From Tumebacillus sp. BK434 (GTDB lineage Bacteria; Bacillota; Bacilli; Tumebacillales; Tumebacillaceae): a stretch of DNA of 64,000 bases. A model generated the notes under the pieces. It had not been told where the DNA came from, did not search any database, and saw only the letters and a program-made list of their open reading frames with translations. The position numbers were made by a program, and so were the translations under genes. The DNA lies in contig NZ_SLXS01000004.1 of NCBI RefSeq assembly GCF_004340785.1, positions 248,001 through 312,000 on the forward strand. The letters run 5' to 3'. Shown here piece after piece: positions 1 through 7,887 of this stretch. The first letter of the stretch is position 1; the number at the start of each line of letters is the position of its first letter.

Positions 1-315
1 TCCGTTGACTCCATCCACTCTCACCGTGCATGGATCAACACGCCGCGCGAACAAAACGGCCTGGGCCAGCTGAACTACCCGCTCGGCGCAGACATCACCA
101 AAGAATGCGCTCGCGCTTACGGCGTTCTGCTCGAAGACAAAGGCATCGCACTGCGCGGCCTGTTCATCATCGATCCGGAAGGCGTCGTACAGCACGCGAC
201 CATCAACAACCTGAACGTGGGCCGTTCCGTTGACGAGACCCTGCGCGTTCTGGAAGCGCTGCAAACCGGCGGCCTGTGCCCGGCGAACTGGAAACCGGGT
301 CAAAACACCCTGTAA
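1..315 (+). CDS. 2-Cys peroxiredoxin (AhpC/TSA family), C-terminal part
   Basis: The frame is open from base 1 and ends in TAA at 313-315, so the start and the peroxidatic cysteine lie outside the window. The visible 104 residues hold the conserved peroxiredoxin core ([43 protein letters not shown]) and the C-terminal resolving-cysteine segment GGLCPANW, which is typical of 2-Cys enzymes. These reduce hydrogen peroxide and organic peroxides in the cytoplasm using a thioredoxin-type or AhpF-type donor. A TlpA-like thioredoxin-fold gene follows 30 bp downstream on the same strand, so the two are probably co-transcribed and share a redox role (inference). Confidence 0.93.
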   Translation, partial: SVDSIHSHRAWINTPREQNGLGQLNYPLGADITKECARAYGVLLEDKGIALRGLFIIDPEGVVQHATINNLNVGRSVDETLRVLEALQTGGLCPANWKPGQNTL

Positions 316-345
316 GCACCAGATTCGGAAAGAGGGTAGTCACCA

Positions 346-801
346 ATGCCGATGCGCTTAGGCTCTGAGCGTCCGGAACTGACCGGAGCCACCGAGTGGT
401 TCCATCAGGATCTGCTTCCGGCCGATCTCACAGGCAAGTATGTGCTCGTCCACTTCTGGGCGGTCTCGTGCCACATCTGCCACGAGACGATGAACGACCT
501 GATCTCCTACCGTGACAAGTACAAAGAGCACGGTCTGCAGATGGTCGGCGTTCATTTCCCGCGCTATGAAGCGGACACCGACATCGAGAAGGTGAAGGAA
601 GACATCGCCAAGTACGGGATCACGCATCCGGTCGCGATCGACAACCTGCACAAGATGGCCGAAGCATTCCAAAACGAGTATGTTCCGGCATTCTTCCTGT
701 TCGACAAGGAAGGCAAGCTGTTCTTCCGCACGGCGGGCGACCGCGGTTTTGAGAAGCTGCAGCCGAAGATCGAACAGGTTCTCGGCCTGTCGCAAGCATA
801 G
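346..801 (+). CDS. TlpA/redoxin-like thioredoxin-fold protein
   Basis: A 151-residue protein with a thioredoxin fold. The segment KYVLVHFWAVSCHIC carries a CxxC active site (Cys42, Cys45), followed by a family-typical AEAFQNEYVPAFFLFDKEGK region with the cis-proline context VPAFF. There is no signal peptide or membrane anchor, so it probably acts in the cytoplasm, unlike the usual membrane-tethered TlpA/ResA. It probably exchanges dithiols or reduces disulfides; the partner is unknown. It follows the peroxiredoxin by 30 bp, so a role as reductant for that enzyme is possible but unproven. GAGGGTAGT lies before the ATG. A bidirectional hairpin follows the stop. Confidence 0.85.
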   Translation: MPMRLGSERPELTGATEWFHQDLLPADLTGKYVLVHFWAVSCHICHETMNDLISYRDKYKEHGLQMVGVHFPRYEADTDIEKVKEDIAKYGITHPVAIDNLHKMAEAFQNEYVPAFFLFDKEGKLFFRTAGDRGFEKLQPKIEQVLGLSQA

Positions 802-803
802 TC

Positions 804-842
804 AAAAGCTCTGCCTCTCCACTGGAGAAGCAGAGCTTTTTG
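804..842. terminator. Bidirectional intrinsic terminator
   Basis: Inverted repeat with arms AAAAGCTCTGCCTCTCC and GGAGAAGCAGAGCTTTT, with one mismatch. An A run on the left and a T run on the right allow termination of both the redoxin gene and the convergent LysM gene. Confidence 0.85.
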
Positions 843-847
843 TTTGT

Positions 848-2098
848 CTATTCGTTCAGCGTCTCATACTCTTCACAGAGATAGCGCCAAGCTTCCGGAA
901 AATAAGCGCCGACTTCCCAGAGCGCAAGACCTTGCAGTTTCAAGTGTTCCAGGATATCCAGCTTGCTGACAAAACTCTTCATATCTTCAAGCCACACAGA
1001 GTGTCCCCCCTCTCGGTTCGGACAGCGAAACCACGCCAGATCGCTGGCTGAATCCCTGTGCAGCGGTGAACCGTGCACATAGGCGAGCTGCATCGCCCGG
1101 TGCGGAGTCAACGCCTGAACGGCACGCCTCTGCTCAGCGTAGACGGCGGCGGGCCGCAGCACGAGCCAGAGCTTCTCGGGCGGGAGGAACTCGAGCGCTT
1201 TTTGCAAGGCGAGGCGGGTGTCTTCTGTCCCGACTAGCGGCGGGGGAGGAGCGGCGAGGCGGCCGCCGGGGACCGCTTCGAAAAACAGATGGTCGATCCC
1301 TTTGCAGACTTCGGTCAGCAAGGAGGCGCGTTTGCCAAGAGGTGAAGCGGAGCTCAAGTACAGGCCGATGCGCAAGCCCATTGGCCGCAGCCGCCGGCCC
1401 GCTTCTTTTACGAGCTGCAGATAGGAAGCTTCATCTTCCCGGCGCATCGCCGGCCAGTCGAAGATCACGCCGTCCGCATCGGCCGGGACGAGCGCTTGGG
1501 CGAGCTGGTCGAGGATGCGCAGTTTAGCATCGCCGCTGCGGAGCAGCGCTTTGGCGACGTCAGGCAGGATCTGCGGCGCCCCGTCCAGCGTGCACACCAG
1601 CAGCTGCCGGGTGCCGGGTGTGGCCTCGGCTACTGCGGAGGGCAGACGCACGTTGCCGGCCGCGTCGATCCGCAACTCCCGCCGGCCGCGATAGGTCAGC
1701 GGGCAGGGGCTGCCGTCGGGCAGTAGCAGCGGCGAGAAGCTGAGCAGCCCGAGCGGCTTTTTCGGCACGGGGCTGCGGGCGGAGGTGTCGGGGATGAGCA
1801 GGATGTCCCCGGTGCCGACCCGCTCTTCGCTCAGCACGTTGCACATCGCGATCAAGGTCAGCGGCACACCGGTGCGCTTGCTGATCGAGCGCAAGGTGTC
1901 GCCGGGTCCGACTCGGCAGGTATGATAACCTTCAGCGCCTGGCAGGGCGAGCTCTGAAGGAATGATGAGCGTATGCCCGGGCAGCAGGAACGGCGAGCGG
2001 GGAAGTGAGTTGCAAGTGATCAGCTGCTCCGGTGTCACGCGGTGGCGCAAAGCGACGCCTTCCAGCGTATCGCCGGGTTGGGTGAGATAGAGATGCAC
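848..2098 (-). CDS. LysM-GH18-like protein (YaaH/SleL-related), probably non-catalytic
   Basis: A 416-residue protein with two N-terminal LysM repeats (VHLYLTQPGDTLEGVALRH; then YHTCRVGPGDTLRSISKRTG) and a C-terminal GH18-like barrel. There is no signal peptide, as for spore-cortex glucosaminidases of the YaaH/SleL kind that are made in the mother cell. The GTG start at 2098 was chosen because AAGGAAGGAG lies about 9 bases upstream and LysM begins at once; an upstream in-frame start at 2245 would run into the divergent gene. In GH18 enzymes the catalytic motif is DGxxxDxE, but here it reads DGVIFDWP, so the acid/base glutamate is replaced by proline. The protein may bind peptidoglycan or chitin-like glycans without cutting them. 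A paralogue with a similar loss lies at 45832-47118. Confidence 0.85.
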   Translation of the reverse strand: MHLYLTQPGDTLEGVALRHRVTPEQLITCNSLPRSPFLLPGHTLIIPSELALPGAEGYHTCRVGPGDTLRSISKRTGVPLTLIAMCNVLSEERVGTGDILLIPDTSARSPVPKKPLGLLSFSPLLLPDGSPCPLTYRGRRELRIDAAGNVRLPSAVAEATPGTRQLLVCTLDGAPQILPDVAKALLRSGDAKLRILDQLAQALVPADADGVIFDWPAMRREDEASYLQLVKEAGRRLRPMGLRIGLYLSSASPLGKRASLLTEVCKGIDHLFFEAVPGGRLAAPPPPLVGTEDTRLALQKALEFLPPEKLWLVLRPAAVYAEQRRAVQALTPHRAMQLAYVHGSPLHRDSASDLAWFRCPNREGGHSVWLEDMKSFVSKLDILEHLKLQGLALWEVGAYFPEAWRYLCEEYETLNE

Positions 2099-2238
2099 CG
2101 CCTTTTGCTCCTTCCTTCTGACATGTACACTCTTCACACGATATGCGGGCTGGGCGAGGTTGGTGCCAGAGGCGTATGAACTCGGCAATGCTTCGGGTAT
2201 GCTAGTAGCATGGCAATGTGTGGCAGGAGGGATAAGGA

Positions 2239-3087
2239 ATGGCAAACGTCGAAACGACGTCCGCAGAAGCGGAAGAAACGAAGATTGCTCCCCGCAAGCT
2301 CGGGGATACGTGGGACGGCTGGGCCGGCAAGATCGAGGAGAACAACGGCGACTTGGAGACGACGCCTTGGGTGTTTCTCGGATTCACATCGATCGTCTTG
2401 TCGCTGCTCAATGTGGCGGGATGGCTGGCCCTGTACTTGGTCCAGCCGCGGCTGATGGAGCTGCCGGAGTGGGCGATGCGCACCGTCGTGATGGGCGCGG
2501 CCGGGGTGCTCGGCGCGGTCGACCTGGTGTTCCTGCTGATCGGCGCCACGGTGCTGACCGGCCTGAATTTTGTGCCCTTCTTCAAGGGGCGCCACATCGC
2601 ACTGTCCGGCATCATCCCGTGGACGGTGAAGATCTCCAGCCTGTTTGGCATTTCGAAAGACCGCATGTCCAACTCGATTCTGCAGGTCGGCAACAGCCTG
2701 ACCAGCGTCAACCAGGCGAACATCCAGCGCGAGGAGCTGCTGATCTTGCTGCCGCGCTGCCTCGATCAGGGGACGCGCGAAGACATCAAGAAGGTGACAG
2801 CCAAATACGATGTGGACTTCCACATCTGCGCCGGCGGCCAGATGGCGCGCCAACTGCTCGCCGAGAAGCGTCCCAAAGGCGTGATCGCCGTCGCTTGCGA
2901 GCGCGACTTGATGGCCGGCGTGCAGGATGTCGGCGCGGCGATCCCGGTGATCGCCATCGCCAACAAGCGCCCGGAAGGTCCGTGCCGCAATACGAACATC
3001 AATTTGACGGAGATGGAAAACGCGATCCGGATGTATCTGGGCAAAGACCTGATCAAAGAAGTGGAAGGCGAACTGGTCAAGTCCTAA
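2239..3087 (+). CDS. DUF116 domain-containing membrane protein
   Basis: A 282-residue protein. An acidic N-terminus of about 45 residues precedes two hydrophobic segments (about residues 46-70 and 80-108), then a soluble domain resembling DUF116: LLPRCLDQGTREDI, FHICAGGQMARQLLAEKRPKG, VIAVACERDLMAGV and a late cysteine in RPEGPCRNT. The cysteines in LLPRC, ICAGG, AVACERDL and GPCRN are the family's conserved ones and may bind a metal or cluster, but the function is not established. AGGAGGGATAAGG precedes the ATG. The gene stands alone, divergent from the LysM gene, with a hairpin after the stop. Confidence 0.8.
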   Translation: MANVETTSAEAEETKIAPRKLGDTWDGWAGKIEENNGDLETTPWVFLGFTSIVLSLLNVAGWLALYLVQPRLMELPEWAMRTVVMGAAGVLGAVDLVFLLIGATVLTGLNFVPFFKGRHIALSGIIPWTVKISSLFGISKDRMSNSILQVGNSLTSVNQANIQREELLILLPRCLDQGTREDIKKVTAKYDVDFHICAGGQMARQLLAEKRPKGVIAVACERDLMAGVQDVGAAIPVIAIANKRPEGPCRNTNINLTEMENAIRMYLGKDLIKEVEGELVKS

Positions 3088-3092
3088 AAGAT

Positions 3093-3116
3093 CAAGATCG
3101 ATCTCGATCGATCTTG
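3093..3116 (+). terminator. Hairpin after DUF116 gene, weak terminator
   Basis: Perfect 10-bp inverted repeat CAAGATCGAT / ATCGATCTTG with a 4-base loop. No T tract follows, so its role as an intrinsic terminator is uncertain. Confidence 0.4.
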
Positions 3117-3161
3117 TGAAACGATCGGATCGCACCCGCAGGCCGGAAGTTCATAAATGGG

Positions 3162-3190
3162 TTGACAACCCCCCTTTTGATCGCTGTAAT
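3162..3190 (+). promoter_or_regulatory. Sigma-A-type promoter for the UbiA-family gene
   Basis: TTGACA at 3162-3167, 17-base spacer, TGTAAT at 3185-3190. This is close to the vegetative consensus and lies 38 bases before the ATG at 3228. Confidence 0.75.
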
Positions 3191-3227
3191 AGAGAAGTAT
3201 GCTATGTGATCAATAGGGGGCTTCTTT

Positions 3228-4097
3228 ATGTCTAAGATTCGTCTCTTTCTCGAGATGATCAAATTTGAACATACGATCTTTGCTCTGCCCTACGCCTACA
3301 TCGGCATGGTGATGGCTTCGTACTACACCACACAGTCCTGGCCGCCTCTGATGACCTTCGTCTGGGTCACCTTGGCGATGGTCGGCGCCCGCAGCGCCGC
3401 GATGGGGCTGAACCGGGTGATCGACGCGGCGATCGACGCGCGCAACCCGCGCACGGCGAACCGCGAGATCCCGAGCGGCAAGATCAAGAGCGTGGAGGCG
3501 TGGCTGTTCATCATCGGCTCGCTGGCCCTGCTCGGCGTCTCCGCGTACATGCTCAACCCGCTGTGCTTCGCGCTCTTGCCGCTGGCGGTGGCGGTGCTCG
3601 TGCTCTACCCGTACTGCAAGCGCTTCACGTGGGCCTGCCATCTGGTGCTCGGCCTCGCCGACTCGTTTGCGCCGCTGGGCGGCTGGATCGCTGTGACCGG
3701 CTCATTCGATATGCCGTCGCTGCTGCTGGCCGGTGCCGTGGCGGTGTGGATCGCGGCGTTCGACATCATCTACGCGTGTCAAGACGTGGAGTTTGACAAG
3801 AAAAACGGGCTGCACTCGATTCCGGTGCGCTTTGGCATCGCCGGGGGCCTGCGCCTGTCGCGGATGATGCACATATTGACGATCGTGCTGTTTGCGCTCG
3901 TCCCGCTCTACGTCGACCTTGGCATCGTGTACTGGATCGGCGTGGCGGCGGTGGCAGGGCTGCTCTGGTATGAGCACCGCATCATCTCGCCAAACGACAT
4001 GAGCCGCATCGACCTCGCCTTTTTCACAGTCAACTCCTATGTGGCCTCGGTGGCGTTCGTGTTTACGCTGGCCGACATCGCGATTTCGCTCTGGTGA
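3228..4097 (+). CDS. UbiA-family prenyltransferase (MqnP/UbiA-like)
   Basis: A 289-residue polytopic membrane protein of the UbiA superfamily with about eight or nine hydrophobic segments. Both aspartate-rich motifs are present: NRVIDAAIDARNPRTANRE (NxxxDxxxD) near residue 65 and YACQDVEFDKKNGLHSIP (DxxxD) near residue 184. They bind Mg-prenyl diphosphate. The family transfers a polyprenyl chain to an aromatic acid during quinone synthesis. In Firmicutes using the futalosine route to menaquinone, the close relative MqnP acts on 1,4-dihydroxy-6-naphthoate, which is the most likely role here (inference; no other mqn gene is in the window). A strong promoter precedes it and a terminator follows. 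Confidence 0.88.
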   Translation: MSKIRLFLEMIKFEHTIFALPYAYIGMVMASYYTTQSWPPLMTFVWVTLAMVGARSAAMGLNRVIDAAIDARNPRTANREIPSGKIKSVEAWLFIIGSLALLGVSAYMLNPLCFALLPLAVAVLVLYPYCKRFTWACHLVLGLADSFAPLGGWIAVTGSFDMPSLLLAGAVAVWIAAFDIIYACQDVEFDKKNGLHSIPVRFGIAGGLRLSRMMHILTIVLFALVPLYVDLGIVYWIGVAAVAGLLWYEHRIISPNDMSRIDLAFFTVNSYVASVAFVFTLADIAISLW

Positions 4098-4123
4098 TCG
4101 CAAGCAGAGCAGAAAGTGCTTGG

Positions 4124-4150
4124 AAAGCTCTCCAAATGGAGGGCTTTTTC
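4124..4150 (+). terminator. Intrinsic terminator after UbiA-family gene
   Basis: AAAGCTCTCC / GGAGGGCTTT stem with one G-T pair, loop AAAT, followed by TTTTT. Confidence 0.75.
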
Positions 4151-4202
4151 ACTTTTTGGGGCAAACTAACCCTGCCTGACATCGGCGGGAGGTGAGCACA
4201 TC

Positions 4203-5267
4203 ATGGAATCGTGGCGGCGAAGCCGCACGCTGTACACGCTGTTGGTCACGCTGCTGCTGCTCGCGTGCCTGTACCTGCTCTGGGAGCTCCGCGATGTGCT
4301 CCGGCTGTTCTGGGCGGTGTTGAGCGCGGTGCTGACGCCTTTTCTGATCGCGGTGATCATCGCCTATCTGCTCAACCCGCTGGTGGCGCGCCTGCATCAG
4401 CGCGGGGTGCCGCGCGGGGCGAGCATCTTGATCATCTACATCGTGTTTTTTCTGGTGATCACCGTCGTCCTGCTCAACGCGATTCCTCTGTTTATCGATC
4501 AATTGCGGGAGCTTAGCGAGCACCTGCCCCAATTGATCGAGGAGTTCGACGGCTGGATGGACAGCTTTAACGAAGACAAAAAGCGCCTGCCTGACGCGGT
4601 GCGCAAAGCGATCGATTCCAACCTGACCTCGTTGGAGTCCAAAGTCACCCGGATGATCACCAAGACGCTGGCGTCGGCCGGCAACACGATCGAAGGGGCG
4701 GTCGGCTGGTTTGTGGTGCCGTTTCTCGTCTTCTACATGCTGAAAGACCTCAAGGTGATGGAAAAGGCGGTGATCACCTTTTTCCCGCGCCAGAAGCGCC
4801 AGGAGATCATCCGTCTGTTCCGCTCGATCGACGAAGCGCTCGGCAACTACATCCGCGGCCAGCTCCTGGTCGCGATGGTCGTCGGGTCGCTGGCCTACAT
4901 CGGCTATCTGATCGTCGGGATGCCGTATGGGGTGATCTTGGCGCTGATCGTGGCGGTGACGAACATCATTCCTTATGTCGGACCGTTTATCGGGGCGGCG
5001 CCGTCGCTGCTCTTGGCCTTTACGGTCTCGCCGTTCATGGCGCTGAAAGTGCTGATCGTCAACCTGATCGTTCAGCAGCTCGAAGGAAACGTGATCGGGC
5101 CGTACCTGATCGGGCGGACGCTGAAGCTGCACCCGATGCTGATCATCTTCGGCCTCCTGCTCGGTGGCGAGATGTTTGGCATCGTCGGCCTGATTCTGGC
5201 GATCCCGGTCGTGGCGGTGGGCAAAGTGATTTTGCAGCACGTGGTGTTGCACTACATGAAGCATTGA
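4203..5267 (+). CDS. AI-2E-type transporter family permease (YrrI-like)
   Basis: A 354-residue protein of the PerM/AI-2E family: two hydrophobic segments at the N-terminus, an amphipathic middle region (about residues 95-160), then a cluster of five or so membrane segments. The C-terminal core carries GNYIRGQLLVAMVVGSLAYIGYLIVG, VTNIIPYVGPFIGAAPS and LEGNVIGPYLIGRTLKLHP, all family hallmarks. Substrates of most members are unknown; some export autoinducer-2 or act as ion antiporters. GGGAGGTG precedes the ATG. In Bacillus subtilis the orthologue yrrI sits upstream of alaS-yrzL-yrrK; here ireB follows directly with no alaS between. A good promoter for ireB lies across the 3' end of this gene. 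Confidence 0.88.
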   Translation: MESWRRSRTLYTLLVTLLLLACLYLLWELRDVLRLFWAVLSAVLTPFLIAVIIAYLLNPLVARLHQRGVPRGASILIIYIVFFLVITVVLLNAIPLFIDQLRELSEHLPQLIEEFDGWMDSFNEDKKRLPDAVRKAIDSNLTSLESKVTRMITKTLASAGNTIEGAVGWFVVPFLVFYMLKDLKVMEKAVITFFPRQKRQEIIRLFRSIDEALGNYIRGQLLVAMVVGSLAYIGYLIVGMPYGVILALIVAVTNIIPYVGPFIGAAPSLLLAFTVSPFMALKVLIVNLIVQQLEGNVIGPYLIGRTLKLHPMLIIFGLLLGGEMFGIVGLILAIPVVAVGKVILQHVVLHYMKH

Positions 5268-5275
5268 CGTATAAT
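5247..5275 (+). promoter_or_regulatory. Sigma-A-type promoter for the ireB-ruvX operon
   Basis: TTGCAC at 5247-5252, 17-base spacer, TATAAT at 5270-5275. The -35 lies inside the end of the permease gene. Transcription would begin about 65 bases before ireB. Confidence 0.65.
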
Positions 5276-5347
5276 TGTCCCGATTCCTGATTTGCGGAAA
5301 ATGTTGCCTCTCAAGGCAAACAATGAAGTCGTAATGGGGTGTTCAAT

Positions 5348-5599
5348 ATGTCGTTTGACCGCACGATCAAGTTCAGCGGCCGCGAGGAAGACAGCGAAGC
5401 GAGACGGTCGCTTTTGATCGCATTTGAAGCTTTGCGCGTCAAAGGGTACAACCCGATCAACCAGATCTCCGGCTATCTGATCTCCGGAGACCCGGCGTAC
5501 ATCACCAACCACAACAACGCGCGCAATATCATTCGCAGCCTGGAGCGGGACGAGCTGATCGAAGAACTGGTGCGCGCCTATATGAGGGATCAAGGATGA
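5348..5599 (+). CDS. ireB: IreB family regulatory protein (YrzL, formerly UPF0297)
   Basis: An 83-residue protein. The sequence [67 protein letters not shown] matches the family nearly end to end. In Enterococcus, IreB is a small phosphoprotein substrate of the Ser/Thr kinase IreK that negatively regulates cephalosporin tolerance; a threonine pair near the N-terminus is phosphorylated there, and here only Thr5 of the DRT segment is visible. The ATG at 5348 is preferred over the upstream GTG at 5339 because GGGGTG ends six bases before it. The gene overlaps ruvX by four bases (ATGA), implying translational coupling. Confidence 0.93.
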   Translation: MSFDRTIKFSGREEDSEARRSLLIAFEALRVKGYNPINQISGYLISGDPAYITNHNNARNIIRSLERDELIEELVRAYMRDQG

Positions 5600-6024
5600 A
5601 CATGACCAGAACGCTTGGGATCGACTACGGCGACGTGCGCATCGGCATCGCCGTCAGCGACGCGATGGGCTGGACGGCGCAAGGCGTGGAGACGATCACG
5701 CGCAAGAGCGAGGACGCAGATCTCGCGCGCATCGGCGAGCTGATCAAGCAATATGACGTCGACACGATCGTGCTCGGCTATCCCAAGAACATGAACGGAA
5801 CGATCGGGCCGCGCGGTGAATTGAGCGAGCAGTTTGCCGAGATACTAAAGGCTAAATTCAGCTTGCCCGTCGTTTTGTGGGACGAGCGGTTATCAACGAT
5901 GGCAGCTGAGCGTATGCTGATATCAGCAGATGTTAGCCGCAAGAAACGCAAAGGCGTCGTCGACAAAATGGCGGCGGCCATCTTCCTGCAAAGCTATTTA
6001 GATAGACAACAACATGGAAAGTAG
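5596..6024 (+). CDS. ruvX: Putative Holliday junction resolvase RuvX/YqgF (YrrK)
   Basis: A 142-residue RNase H-fold protein. The first strand [16 protein letters not shown] carries the catalytic Asp. [32 protein letters not shown] (catalytic Glu) and [20 protein letters not shown] (late Asp) complete the YqgF signature. The family was proposed to resolve recombination intermediates and is implicated in 16S rRNA 5'-end processing in bacteria. The start at 5596 overlaps the ireB stop. A second in-frame ATG two codons downstream would also fit. The ireB-ruvX-DUF1292 order matches yrzL-yrrK-yrzB of Bacillus subtilis. Confidence 0.93.
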   Translation: MNMTRTLGIDYGDVRIGIAVSDAMGWTAQGVETITRKSEDADLARIGELIKQYDVDTIVLGYPKNMNGTIGPRGELSEQFAEILKAKFSLPVVLWDERLSTMAAERMLISADVSRKKRKGVVDKMAAAIFLQSYLDRQQHGK

Positions 6025-6033
6025 GTGCCAAGA

Positions 6034-6318
6034 ATGAGCGAAGTGCAAACGGAACGCATCACCCTGACCGATGAAGACGGCACGGAGCATGAGTTTGACG
6101 TGCTGGAAATGCTTGAAGTCGACCAAAAGATGTATGCAATCCTCCAGCCGGTCGATGCACAGGATGAAGAAGCGGTGATCCTGCGCGTGGAGAAGGACGA
6201 TGAAGGCAACGATGTCCTCGCCTACATCGAAGACGATGCGGAGTGGGATAAGGTCGCAGAAGAGTACGACACCCTCTTGTTCGAAGAGCAAGGCGGCAGC
6301 GACGAAGACCTGCAGTAG
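6034..6318 (+). CDS. DUF1292 domain protein (YrzB-like)
   Basis: A 94-residue very acidic protein (ITLTDEDGTEHEFDVLEMLEVDQKMYAILQPVD... EEAVILRVEKDDEGNDVLAYIEDDAEWDKVAEEYDTLLFEE), matching DUF1292 over its length. The function is unknown; the fold is a small beta-rich domain. The ATG at 6034 follows AGGTG by about 6 bases. A GTG at 6025, directly after the ruvX stop, would add three residues but has no good SD of its own. It is the third gene of the conserved ireB-ruvX-yrzB set and is closed by a terminator. Confidence 0.9.
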   Translation: MSEVQTERITLTDEDGTEHEFDVLEMLEVDQKMYAILQPVDAQDEEAVILRVEKDDEGNDVLAYIEDDAEWDKVAEEYDTLLFEEQGGSDEDLQ

Positions 6319-6329
6319 CAGACACCAGA

Positions 6330-6358
6330 CAGGCGCTCCTCACGGGGCGCCTGTTTTT
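6330..6358 (+). terminator. Intrinsic terminator after yrzB-like gene
   Basis: CAGGCGC / GCGCCTG stem with a 10-base loop, followed by TTTTT. Confidence 0.85.
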
Positions 6359-6418
6359 CATTCCCAGACATGGGCGGACGGGCGGCGGGCAATCCTAAGC
6401 GCGAGGGAGGTGGTTGTG

Positions 6419-6640
6419 ATGAACCGGAACGTTCACATTCCCGATCCGTATCATCCGAACCAGGTCGACCTGCATCTGGACGAGGTGCAGCAGCGGGCGC
6501 TCGAACAGCTCGGGCTGTCCGAACAGGTGAACCGCCAGGGCCTCGACTCGCTCAGCCCGGAACAGGCCGCACAGGTCGGCCAGGTGATGGCGGAAGGCTT
6601 TGCAGCGTTGGCCGCAAACGTCAATCAGCAGTCGGAATAG
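6419..6640 (+). CDS. Small hypothetical protein
   Basis: A 73-residue hydrophilic protein with no recognised family: it begins MNRNVHIPDPYHPNQ and continues into an amphipathic glutamine- and leucine-rich helix region (QQRALEQLGLSEQVNRQGL, SPEQAAQVGQVMAEGF). The ATG at 6419 is supported by GAGGGAGG about 8 bases upstream. There is no signal peptide or membrane segment. It is isolated between two terminators, so it is probably transcribed alone. It lies in the slot between yrzB and mltG. Confidence 0.6.
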   Translation: MNRNVHIPDPYHPNQVDLHLDEVQQRALEQLGLSEQVNRQGLDSLSPEQAAQVGQVMAEGFAALAANVNQQSE

Positions 6641-6650
6641 AGGAAAGTCT

Positions 6651-6676
6651 GCCCGCATCTCATGGTGCGGGCTTTT
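6651..6676 (+). terminator. Intrinsic terminator
   Basis: GCCCGCA / TGCGGGC stem with an 8-base loop, followed by TTTT. Confidence 0.75.
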
Positions 6677-6732
6677 CGCCCTTTGTCGAATTCAGTATAA
6701 TAGTGGGGAATGAGTGGAGGTGCAGGTTTTTC

Positions 6733-7800
6733 ATGACCAACAAACAATCCCCGAAGCTGCCGGCGCAGAAGCCTTCGCGCTGGAACAAGTGGTGGTATGT
6801 CTTCGCCGCTTGCATCCTGCTGATCGGGGGAGGGCTTTACTACGTGGAAGAACAGTTTCAGCCGCCTTTGGACAGTGGTCCGGCGATGGAAGTGGAGATT
6901 CCGATGGGAGCGTCGCCGCATGATATCGGCGTGATGCTCGTCGACAAACAGCTGATCAAGAATGCGAACTTTTTTAAATGGTATCTTGCGTATAAAGGCA
7001 GCTCAGGCCAGCTCAAGGCGGGCAAATACTACTTGCAGCCAGGCCTGACGATGGAAGAGATCGCCCGCGTGCTGGTCGATGGGGATGTCAAATACGGCAC
7101 CACCCAGTTCACCGTGCCCGAGGGCTTGACGGTAGATCAGATCGCCGACAGCTTGGCCGAACAGAGCATCGTGGAGAAGCAGGCGTTTCTGAACGAAGTG
7201 CAAAACGGCAAGTTCGACTACGCGTTTCTGAAGGACATTCCGCAGGTCGAAGGGATGAAATACCGTCTGGAAGGCTACCTGTTCCCTGATACATACGAGA
7301 TCTTCCAGAATGCGACTCCCCATGATGTGATCGACATGATGCTGCGGCAGACCGAGTCGATCCTGACCCCGGAGTGGCAGGAGCAGATGAAAAAGCAGAA
7401 TCTCAACTTGCACCAGACGCTGACGCTCGCTTCGCTGATCGAGCGGGAGGCGCAGGTGGCCAAGGAGCGCCCGATGATCTCCGGCGTCATCCAGAACCGG
7501 ATCAAAGCCAACCCGCCGATGAAGCTGCAGATCGACGCGACGGTGCAGTATGCGCTGGGCAAGACGAAAGAGACCTTGCTGTTTGAGGACCTCAAGATCG
7601 ATTCCCCGTACAACACCTACCAGATCGACGGACTGCCACCGGGCCCGATCTCCACATCGGGGCGCGATGCGATTCGCGCGGCGTTGTATCCGGAGCAGCA
7701 CGACTTCTATTTCTACGTCACGAAAAATGACGGCACGGGCGAGCATTATTTTGCCACGACGTTTGCCGAGCATCAGCAAAACATCGCCAAGAGCCAGTAA
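6733..7800 (+). CDS. mltG: Endolytic murein transglycosylase MltG (YceG-like)
   Basis: A 355-residue protein with one N-terminal membrane anchor (WWYVFAACILLIGGGLYYV, about residues 20-38) and an extracytoplasmic YceG-like domain. It has the LysM-like first part (VEIPMGASPHDIGVMLVDKQLI) and the catalytic region LHQTLTLASLIEREAQV, whose Glu is the lytic transglycosylase acid. IDATVQYALG and IDSPYNTYQIDGLPPGPI are family hallmarks. MltG cleaves nascent glycan strands at the membrane and helps set their length. The ATG at 6733 has TGGAGGTG upstream and a TATAAT hexamer at 6696-6701. Bacillus subtilis has its orthologue yrrL in the same position. Confidence 0.93.
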   Translation: MTNKQSPKLPAQKPSRWNKWWYVFAACILLIGGGLYYVEEQFQPPLDSGPAMEVEIPMGASPHDIGVMLVDKQLIKNANFFKWYLAYKGSSGQLKAGKYYLQPGLTMEEIARVLVDGDVKYGTTQFTVPEGLTVDQIADSLAEQSIVEKQAFLNEVQNGKFDYAFLKDIPQVEGMKYRLEGYLFPDTYEIFQNATPHDVIDMMLRQTESILTPEWQEQMKKQNLNLHQTLTLASLIEREAQVAKERPMISGVIQNRIKANPPMKLQIDATVQYALGKTKETLLFEDLKIDSPYNTYQIDGLPPGPISTSGRDAIRAALYPEQHDFYFYVTKNDGTGEHYFATTFAEHQQNIAKSQ

Positions 7801-7887
7801 GCGGTGTAACGGCGGCGCTTGGAACAGGTAAAATAATCTGCCTCCAGAACGCGAAAACTACACCTATCGTCGAAGGAGGGAACCAGC

